This document shows, piece after piece, positions 39,557 through 47,978 of a stretch of DNA of 64,000 nt (its first letter is position 1; each line of letters begins with the position of its first letter). The translations under genes and the position numbers were made by a program. This stretch comes from Verrucomicrobiota bacterium (lineage in GTDB: Bacteria; Verrucomicrobiota; Verrucomicrobiia; Limisphaerales; J093): contig JAOSKK010000003.1 of NCBI GenBank assembly GCA_027493615.1, positions 89,740 to 153,739 of the forward strand, in the 5' to 3' direction. Below the pieces are notes generated by a model that was not told the DNA's origin, did not search any database, and worked only from the letters and a program-made list of their open reading frames with translations.

Positions 39557-41014
39557 TCAGGGACTGACCCCATCGGGATCGACGACGCGATAGAAGCGCG
39601 CTGCCTCACCGATCTCGTCCGTCACCACCGTCGCACTGCCAGCCTCGGTCACGACGACGTTCGTGTAAACCTCCCACGCCGCGCCCACGACCAACTCGCT
39701 GCTCAGCACCGTGTACGTCCGCCCCGGCTCCGCCGCGAACTCGAACCGCAGTTGGTCCCCTTCCCGCATCCAACCCGTGATCCGGATGGGCGGCCGGGCG
39801 GACACAATCCGATACACCTCACCGTCCGCCAGATCGCACACGTAAAGCTCGCCGCGCGCGTCCTCGCCAAAGGAAGCCACATTACCGATCGGCCGCGGAC
39901 TGCCGGCGTTCAGCTCGGCGGTTCGTTCGCGGAGACCCGTCACCTGGCCATCCGCATACAACAGACTCCAGAACCGCGCCGAGCCGTAGTCCGCAAACAA
40001 ATAGTGCCCCCGCAGCGCCGGGATGCCCTCGCCCCGATACACATAGCCGCCCGTGACCGAGATCCCCAATGACCGCCCGTAATCGTGCAGCGGCTCCACG
40101 GCATCGGTGACTGGATGTTCCTCCGGATACGGGCTGCCGTCGTAGGCCGGATTCTGAATCGTGCCTTCGCGCGGACGCCATCCGAAGTTCAGACCGCCCA
40201 CCCCGCTCGGCGCCAGACTGATCTCCTCGCGTGCGCTCTGGCCGACGTCCCCGATCCACAGATCGCCCGTCGACCGATCCAGGCTGCAACGCCAGGGATT
40301 CCGCAGGCCAAAGGCCCAGATTTCCGGCCGCCATTCGCTGTGGCCAAAGAACGGATTCGTCTCCGGGATGCCGTAGGGCGATGCCCCGTCCACATCGATG
40401 CGTAGCACTTTTCCCAGCAGACTGCTCCGGTCCTGCCCGCTGCCGATCGACCCGTGGCGGTCATTCGACCCGCCCCCGTCCCCGCTGCTGATGTAGAGGT
40501 AGCCATCGGGACCAAACCCCAGCCAACCGCCGTTGTGGTTCGCTTCCGGTTGATCGAACGCCAGCACGATGGTGGCGCTGCCCGGATCCGCCGCGACCGC
40601 CGTCGCCGGATCGCCTTGGGCCTCGTACCGCACGATGAGGGTCTGCCCCGCCGGACCTCCCCCCGCCGTGGTGTAGTTCACATACAAGAAGCCGTTTTCA
40701 CGGTAGGCCGGATGAAAAGCCAGCCCGAGCAAACCCTGCTCGTTGCCACGCGTCACCCCGGGAACCGTCAGAAACGTGCCTTCGATCGCGCCGGTCGTGA
40801 GGCTCAGAAGACGGACCCGACCCGTGTGCTGCTCCACCACAAACAGCCGGTTCGTGTCCCCGCCTGGCGCCGTCGCAAACACCGGCCGGCTGAACCCTGC
40901 CCCGACCCGCTGGACCGCCAGCTCCGCCGCGGTGAGCTCGCCCAGCCCCGGCGGCAACACCGCAGCCAGCAAGCGACACGACACGGCAGTCGAAAGTTTG
41001 ACATTCATCATCAC
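39557..41014 (-). CDS. PQQ-dependent aldose sugar dehydrogenase-like protein, secreted
   Basis: 485 residues, one frame. Signal peptide from VKLSTAVSCRLLAAVLPPGL. The sorbosone/soluble glucose dehydrogenase propeller is plain: PVFATAPGGDTNRLFVVEQ, GNEQGLLGLAFHPAY, NHNGGWLGFGPDGYLYIS, GDGGGSNDRHG, WAFGLRNPWRCSLDR and LWIGDVGQ, with a calcium/PQQ-type His and Arg-Asn. A C-terminal 80-residue domain (IRITGWMREGDQLRFEF) is an added Ig-like/fibronectin tail often seen in verrucomicrobial exported enzymes. It oxidises aldose sugars in the periplasm with PQQ. The last codons lie in a ggactgacccc block. A run of three ATGs at 41014 makes the exact start uncertain. Confidence 0.88.
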   Translation of the reverse strand: MMMNVKLSTAVSCRLLAAVLPPGLGELTAAELAVQRVGAGFSRPVFATAPGGDTNRLFVVEQHTGRVRLLSLTTGAIEGTFLTVPGVTRGNEQGLLGLAFHPAYRENGFLYVNYTTAGGGPAGQTLIVRYEAQGDPATAVAADPGSATIVLAFDQPEANHNGGWLGFGPDGYLYISSGDGGGSNDRHGSIGSGQDRSSLLGKVLRIDVDGASPYGIPETNPFFGHSEWRPEIWAFGLRNPWRCSLDRSTGDLWIGDVGQSAREEISLAPSGVGGLNFGWRPREGTIQNPAYDGSPYPEEHPVTDAVEPLHDYGRSLGISVTGGYVYRGEGIPALRGHYLFADYGSARFWSLLYADGQVTGLRERTAELNAGSPRPIGNVASFGEDARGELYVCDLADGEVYRIVSARPPIRITGWMREGDQLRFEFAAEPGRTYTVLSSELVVGAAWEVYTNVVVTEAGSATVVTDEIGEAARFYRVVDPDGVSP

Positions 41015-41128
41015 TCAAGCTTGTGGCCAGGAGCGGCTTGTCAGGTGCCGCGTCCCCTGCCGCTGCCGGGCGTCCGCCTCCTTTCCGCTGGTCAGCCAAC
41101 TCCGCCACAATCATCCTGCCATCCGACC

Positions 41129-43867
41129 ATGATACGCCTTGCACCAACCCGGCTTGGAACCCGGATCCTCCTGACCTTGGGGTGCCTGAATGGCTGGTTG
41201 TCCCACGCTGCCCCCGACGACGAAACGGTCGAACCGTGGCCGTATCATCGGCAGTCCACCTGGGTGCAAACCCTCGGAGTGGCCCGGGCCGCCTGGAAGA
41301 CCGCCCCACCACGGCCGGAAGAACGCGAGGCGGCCCTGGAGGCCTGGTGGCAAAGGTTGCGCGATGATTTCCCCGTGGAATGTGATTGGGCGGCCCAGGA
41401 CGGCGGATGGGACCCCTTCCCGTGGCTGAGCCGCGGACCGGGCACCGACTGGGAACGCCGGGTCATCACCCGCGCCCTGGCCGGCTGGAGCGCCCCCCAT
41501 GCCCTGTCCGATGCGTTCCGGCTGTTGTGCACCGCCGCGCCGGGACCTGAAGACCCACGGTGGATGGAGCTCTACGCCAAGGTCGCGACCGCGCGTCGCA
41601 TCGCCCGCCTCGCCACGGTCACCGCGCAGGTCCCTCAGTTCGTGTTCACCCGGCGCCGCACGGTGCGCCCGTCTTTCTTCGCCTACACCGAGGGCCAGTC
41701 CGATGCGCAGAGTGAACGTCACTTCCTGCCCGGCGCCGCGTTGTGTCGGTTCGAATGGGACGGCCAGGCCGGGAGCGTGCACACGCTGCTCGAGGATCCT
41801 GCCGGCGTCATCCGCGACCCGGCCGTGTCCTGGGATGGCCAGCGGATCGTGTTCGCCTGGAAGAAGGCGCTCGACGAGGACGACTACCATCTCTACGAAC
41901 TCAACCTCGCGACCCACAGGCTGCGCCAACTCACCTCCGGCCTGGGCTTCGCCGACTACGAACCTGCCTTCCTGCCCAACGGCGACCTGATCTTCGCCTC
42001 GACCCGTTGCGTGCAAACCGTGGATTGCTGGTGGACCGAGGTCAGCAACCTCTACACCTGCGACGCGGACGGCCGTTTTCTGCGGCGCCTGGGCTTCGAC
42101 CAGGTGCACACCGTCTACCCGCAGGTGCTCGACGATGGCCGCGTGATCTACACGCGCTGGGACTACAACGACCGCGGTCAAGTGTTCCCCAACCCTTGTT
42201 CCAGATGCATCCGGACGGAACCGGGCAGACGGAGTTCTACGGCAACAACTCCTGGTTCCCAACGACGATCGCCCACGCGCGGGGCATCCCGGGCACGTCA
42301 CGGGTCCTGGCCATCCTCTGCGGCCATCACACCAGCCAGGCGGGCAAGCTGGCCATCATCGACCCGGAACGGGGTCGCCACGAGAATCAGGGGGTGCAAC
42401 TGGTGGCCCCCGTACGCCGAACGAAAGCCGAACGCATCGACGGCTACGGCCAGTCCGGCGAACTCTGGCAGTACCCGTATCCCCTCAACGAACGTGAGTT
42501 CCTGGTCGGCTATGCACCGCGCGGCTGGGACCGCCCCGGTCGACACGCAGACGATGCGGACTTCGCGGTCTACTGGATGGACGTCGAGGGACGGCGCGAA
42601 CTGCTGGTGCGCGACCCCGCCGGTCCCTGTCAGCAGCCGGTGCCGCTCGGTGCGAGGGCACGGCCGCCGGTGCGTCCCAGCCTAGTGGATTACCGGCAGA
42701 CCACCGGCACCTACTACCTCCAGGACATCTACGCCGGCACCGGGTTGGTCGGGGTCCCGCGCGGAACGGTGAAGCGGCTCCGCGTGGTCGCCCTCGAGTT
42801 CCGGGCCGCCGGCATCGGCAACAACGGCAGCAGCGGCCCGGGCGGCGGCGCGTTGATCAGCACACCGGTGGCCGTCGGCAACGGCACCTGGGACGTCAAA
42901 GTGGTCCTGGGTGAAACGCCCATCCAAACCGACGGTTCCGCCAGCTTCGCGGTGCCGGCCCGCACACCAGTCTACTTCCAGGCCATCGACGCCAACGGAC
43001 ACGCGGTGCAGACCATGCGCAGTTGGAGCACACTCCAGCCCGGCGAGGTCCAGTCGTGCGTGGGCTGCCACGAGCACAAGAACTCGGCCCCCCAGCCAGG
43101 GGTCTTCCCCGACCGTCGCCACGCAGGCTGCGCCACGCGCGCTCGAGCCTTTCTACGGTCCGCCCAGGGGCTTCAGCTTCCCCAAGGAAATCCAGCCCAT
43201 CCTCGATCGCCACTGTGTCCGCTGTCACGATGAGCGCGAGCGCCGCCCCGCGCCGGCGCGGCTCGCCCACGCCCTCACGCGCGAGAGCGACCCCGCCTGG
43301 CACGTGGCGGGACCGGCTCCGGTCGTCCCGCCGACCACCCGTCCGCAACCGGCTGCCGCGTCCCCGGAGCGCTCCGGGGTCGCGCGCTCCCCCGCCTTCA
43401 GTCTATTGGGCACGACCACCGTGGACCCGACGGCCAAGCGATGCTGGAGCGACGCCTACCTCAACCTGACGCTCGCGCACCCCGCGGAGAATGACTGGGA
43501 TCGTGGCTCGTTCACGGGCGTGTTCGACGGACACATGGTCAACTGGATCGGCTCGCAGTCCATCCCCACTCCCCTGCCCCCCTATGCCGCCGGCGCCGCC
43601 CGCAGCGCGTTGTTCCCGCTCCTGGCCCAGGATCATTACGGCGTACGCCTCTCCCGCGAGGAGTGGGATAGACTGGCCTGCTGGATCGATCTACTCGTGC
43701 CCTATTGTGGCGATTACACCGAAGCGAACGCCTGGACCGAGGCCGAGCGCCGCACCTACGAACGATTTGCCGACAAGCGCCGCCGCATGGAAGCCCTGGA
43801 ACAGGAGCAGATCGAAGCCTGGCAGTCCCGCGTCCACCTGACTGTCGACACCCACCGCCGTGAGTAG
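41129..43867 (+). CDS. large secreted di-haem protein, HzsA-like
   Basis: About 910 residues with a signal peptide (MIRLAPTRLGTRILLTLGCL). Two frame changes, near 42195 and 43130, are bridged (FPNPLFQMHPDGT; ALEPFYGPPRGFSFPKE). The middle is a beta-propeller of PD40/TolB-like strands (DPAVSWDGQRIVFAWKKA, FLPNGDLIFASTRC). Two c-type haem sites CXXCH are present: SCVGCHEH and HCVRCHD, the second in the 'FPKEIQPILDRHCVRCH' context. PVC proteins of this layout are known as HzsA-related because they resemble the hydrazine synthase alpha subunit; that call is from memory. It is exported to the periplasm and likely redox-active or polysaccharide-linked; hydrazine chemistry is not implied. Confidence 0.7.
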
Positions 43868-43902
43868 CCGCCCCGTGCCTCCCGACCAAGGACTTCCCGA
43901 CC

Positions 43903-43940
43903 TGGATTCTCCGCCGATTACGAATATCGGGGATTGGGGA
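43903..43940. repeat. dispersed repeat, family C, single arm
   Basis: One arm (ggattctccgccgattacga then atatcggggattgggg) of a palindrome whose two-armed copy is at 50281-50362. It lies just upstream of the IS110 element, and the missing second arm may reflect truncation. Confidence 0.75.
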
Positions 43941-45568
43941 GTGACGGGTCAGGCGGCTCATGGAGAGTTCCTTGTTCCTTTCGGACCTGCTCACCGGCCA
44001 TGAACCTGGCAGCATCGCCAGCGTGCTGCGACACCAAGAGCAGTGTGACCGTTCGTATCCTTTGGTGCCTTGTGCCCGGTGGAGAGACTGGTTCCGGTGG
44101 TGGACTTCTGCGCATTTTGGTGAGGCCCTTGTGGGTTTTCCCGTTGGGAAGATTTGTTTCTCCCAGAACTCCACCGGGCTTGCGGTGTCGGGGCCAGACA
44201 ACCTATGAATCCAGTCCCAACCCTGCCCGTGCTCAATCCGCTGGCTGCCTTCGTTGATGTCGGCAGTGAGCAGATGTTTGTCTCCATCGGTGGCGGTCCG
44301 CCCGAGGTCTTCGGCACCGTTACCTGCCAACTCCACCGACTGCGCGACTGGCTGCAGGCGCGCGGCGTCAAGTCCATCGCCATGGAAGCCACCGGCGTCT
44401 ATTGGCTGCCCCTCTACGGCGTGCTGGAAGCGGCCGGTTTGGAGGTCCTGATGGTCAACGGTCGGCAGACCCGTAACCTGCCCGGACGCAAGACCGACAT
44501 GAAGGACTGCCAATGGGGTGCCACGCTCCATGCCCACGGTCTGTTGCGTGCGGGCTTCGTGCCCCCGGCCGACATCCGCCGCCTGCAGGACTACGTGCGG
44601 CTGCGCACCGATCATCTGACCAGCGCGGCGGCGTGCGTGCAGCATCAGCAGAAGGCCTTGGAACGGATGAACATCAAACTGCACGATGTCATCAGCAGTC
44701 TGGTCGGCACCAGCGGGCAGAAGGTGATCGGGGCGATCCTGGCCGGCGAGCGTGCTCCGGAGCGGTTGCTGGGGCTGTGCGATGTGCAGATTCGGCAGAA
44801 GAAGGCCGCTGAGGTGAAGGAGTCGCTGCGCGGAACTTGGGCCGAGGAACATCTCTTCGCGCTGCAGCAAGCGGTCGAGGACTGGCAACACTTCCAACGC
44901 CAGATTGCGGCGTGTGACCGACAGATCGAAGCGGTGCTGCACCAGATCCACGGTCCGGCGTGCCCAGCCCCCGCGGCGGGGACCACACCTGTGGCGGTCA
45001 AACGTCCGGGGGTGAACGCGCCACAGATCCCGGGACTGCACGGCCTGCTGGTCCGCTTGTGCGGCGGCAAGGATCTCACCGTGCTGCCCGCCCACACCGA
45101 CTACAGTCTCCTGCAACTGATCGCCGAAGTGGGCACCGATTTGAGCCGCTGGGCGACGGAGAAACACTTCACCGCCTGGCTGGGACTGGCCCCGGGCAGC
45201 CACCAGAGCGGCAAGCGCCACGGGTCGGTGGGGCGCAAGCGCAACCGGGCCGGGCGGCTGTTCTGCGTGATGGGACGGAGCCTGGCGCGCAGTAAGCATA
45301 TCGCCCTGGGTGGTTATTACCGTCGCATGGCTGGGCGGCGCGGTGGCTTGGTGGCTAACATCGCCTTGGCGCGGAAGCTGGCCGAGTGGTTCTGGCGGGT
45401 GATGGTCAAAGGGGTGGAGTATGTCGAACGCGGGTTGGCCCAGTACGAAGAGCAAGTGCTCGAAACCAAGCGCCGGGCCCTGCAACGCTTGGCCAAACAG
45501 CTCGGCCGCGTGGTCCTCCCCAGCCTCGCCGAACTCAAGGCCGAGGGGTAGGTTCATGGGAAGGCCTC
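43941..45568 (+). mobile_element. IS110-family insertion element (ends approximate)
   Basis: Bounded by inference: a 264-base non-coding stretch (43941-44204) precedes the transposase and only 17 bases separate its stop from the neighbouring gene's corrected stop. IS110 elements lack inverted terminal repeats and carry a long non-coding end that encodes the bridge RNA guiding recombination; the 5' stretch has the right size and no protein. Exact ends and target core cannot be placed from one copy. Confidence 0.45.
44205..45551 (+). CDS. IS110-family transposase (DEDD recombinase)
   Basis: 448 residues, one frame. The RuvC-like DEDD set is visible: Asp in AAFVDVGSEQ, Glu in AMEATGVYWLP, and the Asp pair in RKTDMKDCQW. 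The C-terminal Tnp domain has IPGLHGLL and the serine region GLAPGSHQSGKRHGSVGRK, where IS110 enzymes have their attacking serine. Such enzymes recombine with a bridge RNA. Longer than the 320-400 residues typical of the family, because of the mid-region (QIEAVLHQIHGPACPAP). Start at ATG 44205 from homology; an in-frame ATG upstream at 44154 is not supported. The intact frame, amid many broken neighbours, shows the gene is not decayed. Confidence 0.9.
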   Translation: MNPVPTLPVLNPLAAFVDVGSEQMFVSIGGGPPEVFGTVTCQLHRLRDWLQARGVKSIAMEATGVYWLPLYGVLEAAGLEVLMVNGRQTRNLPGRKTDMKDCQWGATLHAHGLLRAGFVPPADIRRLQDYVRLRTDHLTSAAACVQHQQKALERMNIKLHDVISSLVGTSGQKVIGAILAGERAPERLLGLCDVQIRQKKAAEVKESLRGTWAEEHLFALQQAVEDWQHFQRQIAACDRQIEAVLHQIHGPACPAPAAGTTPVAVKRPGVNAPQIPGLHGLLVRLCGGKDLTVLPAHTDYSLLQLIAEVGTDLSRWATEKHFTAWLGLAPGSHQSGKRHGSVGRKRNRAGRLFCVMGRSLARSKHIALGGYYRRMAGRRGGLVANIALARKLAEWFWRVMVKGVEYVERGLAQYEEQVLETKRRALQRLAKQLGRVVLPSLAELKAEG

Positions 45569-46994
45569 TCAACGCCGCATCCCGTCCTCGTGCGCCAGGG
45601 CCACCCCCGCGTCGTGATGCGGTACTTGGCCAGAAGGTTCGGTTTCTCCCACGCCGGGAGCAGCCGGGGATTGCGGACGTACTCGAGAAAGCGCTGGACC
45701 ACATGAGCGAAGTGCTCCTCGTGCCCCAGGCGGAGACGTTCCGGGATAACCACCCGCAGCCGCGACGTCTGCCGCTCCACCGCCAGCCCGGAGATCTCGA
45801 CTGACAGCGCTGCCAACCGCCGTTGGACCGCCGCATGCAACGCCGCGGCGTCGGCAGTTTCGTTTGGCACGACGTACACCTCACGGCGGTATTGGTCCTC
45901 CGGATCCTGCCGGACCTCCACGCGCGCCCGGCTCCCCCGGAAAACCACCCGCTCGGTGTCCTTGCGGCCCGGCGCGGCGGCGAATTCCCAGGTGGTTTCC
46001 AGCCGCACATGGACGCCCCGCAGGAGGTAGTCCACGGCGTTGTTGCAGTAGTAATCGAAGCGACCACCGACCGGCGGCGGCTGCAGTGTCCCGGGAAAGG
46101 ACGCCTGGCCCGTGACCCGCTGGTATTCCGCCAAGCTCAACGACGTGGGCCAACGACGGCCGCGCAACACCTGGACCTCGCGCTCATCGTCGATCGCCGT
46201 GTCCGGAAACAACACCCACGACACCATGTCCACCAGGTGCGTCCCTACGTCGGTAAGTCCCTCGCCTTGCTCGGCGATGTCGAAAAACCAAGCCGGACGC
46301 AGGTTGGGCATGCCCCCACCACCTTGAAGAGGTAGTGCAGGCTCTCGATGGTCACCGCCGGCTCCGTGAACGACCCCAGGAGGGCAGTGCCGAAAACCTC
46401 GGGATCGTTCACCAACGCCCGCTGCACCCGGGCCGTGACCTCGAACCGCTGCGTCATGGCGTCGTAAACCACCACCCCCCGCGCTTCCGCCTCCTCCAAC
46501 ACCGCCCGCAGCGTCGGCAGGTCGGCCTCGCCGATCACCCACGGCTTGTCCGCCAGCACATGCAAGCCCGCCCGAACGCACCGCTGGATGCGCTCGATCT
46601 TCCCGCGGTTGCGACCCGACATCACCACGATCTGTCCCGGTCGCTCCCCGAGCATCCGCGCCTCGAAGTCGGGCCCGGTGTAAACGCGCAACCGCCAGTG
46701 CGTGGGCTGGTCCGGGCGGGCGTTGAAGGCGGCCACCCGACCCAAGTGCGCCACCACCTCCGGCCCGAGCGGCGCATACACAAACGCCTCCTCCGCCACC
46801 CCCGCAAGCATCTCGCGCTGGAACAGGGCGGCGTGAAAATGGCCCGGGTCAAGCGTGATCAGTGTGAACTCCCCGGCCAAGCCAAGCCCACTCCACAGCC
46901 AAAAGACCGCCGCCAGTACCAGGCAAGCTCGCCGGTTCGGACGCTGCCGTTTTCCGGGTCCAGGAGGGTGGTCGGCCGACGGCAGGCTTCCCAT
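45569..46994 (-). CDS. secreted Gfo/Idh/MocA family oxidoreductase
   Basis: About 475 residues with signal peptide (RRACLVLAAVFWLWSGLGLA). Two frame changes: near 46320, where LFKVVGGGMPNLRPAWFFD reads through, and near 45618 (G5 run), where the corrected C-terminus is GVALAHEDGMRR with stop at 45569-45571. Gfo/Idh features: VLADKPWVIGE holds the E-K-P-like motif (here D-K-P), and GTHLVDMVSW is the conserved C-terminal GxHxxD site. NAD(P) binding at the N-terminus is less obvious (LITLDPGHFHAALFQ), as in the secreted PVC members. It acts on sugars or related compounds outside the cytoplasm. Its 3' end is 17 bases from the IS110 transposase stop, so the terminal codons may have been altered by the insertion. 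Confidence 0.75.
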
Positions 46995-47000
46995 CCACCT

Positions 47001-47024
47001 GTGGTGCGGGCTTCCAGCCTGCAC
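47001..47024. repeat. short palindromic repeat, family D, copy 1
   Basis: The core gtgcgggcttccagcctgca is nearly self-complementary (hairpin gtgcgggct / agcctgcac). A second copy with one change is at 61704-61729. Both are in intergenic DNA. Confidence 0.75.
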
Positions 47025-47403
47025 TCCCACGGTTCGTGATCGCCGGACATGGCCACGGAGGCCAACGGAGCTTCCCGCAAATCTACGGTCCGGGGGCACG
47101 GACTCGGACACCTCCGCCGCCGTAACACCAGAGCTGACTGTCCCAGCAGAGCCGGGGACCCTGTGGTCAACTTCGTCAACCGGCAGACCAACCGTCGGAT
47201 GTACAGAACGCAGCGGCACCATGTTCAAACGCCCCGGAAGGGCTGGGGTGATTCCCACGTCGGGCGGCGGCCATTGTGCCGCAAGCATTCCGGCCTTTCC
47301 AGCAGCAGTTCCCATCTTGGCCTCGCCCGCCTGGACCTTTTTTTCCGGCCGGTTGACAAGCCCCCGCCCTCCGGCAATCCCTCCCGCGGCGCACGCCGCG
47401 GCT

Positions 47404-47491
47404 GGTGGGATGCCGGAGTGGTCAATCGGAACAGACTGTAAATCTGTCGGGCTAACGCCCTACGAAGGTTCAAATCCTTCTCCCACCACCA
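47404..47491 (+). tRNA. tRNA-Tyr (anticodon GTA)
   Basis: Acceptor 5' ggtggga pairs with 3' tcccacc, then discriminator A and an encoded CCA (47488-47491). The anticodon arm is acaga-ctgtaaa-tctgt with GTA in the loop. The long variable arm (cgggctaacgccctacg) fits class II tRNA-Tyr. T arm aaggttcaaatcctt. 88 bases. No other tRNA nearby. Confidence 0.96.
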
Positions 47492-47729
47492 ACTTCCTCG
47501 ATGAAATCCAGGGGCGGTCATCGCATGTGGATTCTGCCCCTGCTCGACCCGGTTCGATGAGGTTCCTTTCAGCTTCCTGCCACGTGACTGCCGCTTCCGG
47601 CTCGCGGGCGGCCGCTCCCCCCGGCAAGACCCGGGCATCGCCCCCAGACTGCTACGCCCGGCTGCTGAGGCGCCAGCCGAAGCCGCTTTCCGCCGAGGCC
47701 ACGCGCCGGTTCTGGGAGGACGAACCCCG

Positions 47730-47864
47730 AAACTGGGTGCCCGGGCGCTGGACGTGCTGCACGTGGCGTGCGCGCTGGAATTAAAGCTCCGTCACTTTTT
47801 CACCTTCGACGAGCGACAACTGCAACTCGCCGTGGCGGCAGGACTGAAGGCCACACGCCTGTGA
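47730..47864 (+). pseudogene. remnant of a PIN-domain (VapC-like) toxin
   Basis: A 45-codon fragment, KLGARALDVLHVACALELK then LRHFFTFDERQLQLAVAAG, ending at the stop 47862-47864. This is the C-terminal third of a PIN-domain protein (the 'LGARxLDxLHVAxAL' and 'FxTFDERQ' blocks). The N-terminal part with the first acidic residues is missing or scrambled upstream, and no antitoxin gene is visible. It follows tRNA-Tyr by about 240 bases and may be a remnant of a former insertion there. It could also be an intact gene spoiled by several base errors, but the upstream frame shows no PIN start. Confidence 0.6.
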
Positions 47865-47978
47865 GACGGCCGGTGGTAGCGCTTCGGCGCGACCGCTGCG
47901 AGTTGGCAATCGGCGGTCGGCTCGGGTAGCCACGATCTAATACCGGGCTCCACCCACCCGCGGGACGGTCAGGCGGGG

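Noticed and set aside
41129..43867. Evidence for anammox metabolism
   Set aside because: HzsA-like proteins are widespread in PVC bacteria; no other hydrazine synthase or hydrazine dehydrogenase genes are visible.
46855..47784. 309-codon plus-strand frame spanning tRNA-Tyr
   Set aside because: It reads straight through a complete tRNA gene and an intergenic repeat, so it is not a gene.
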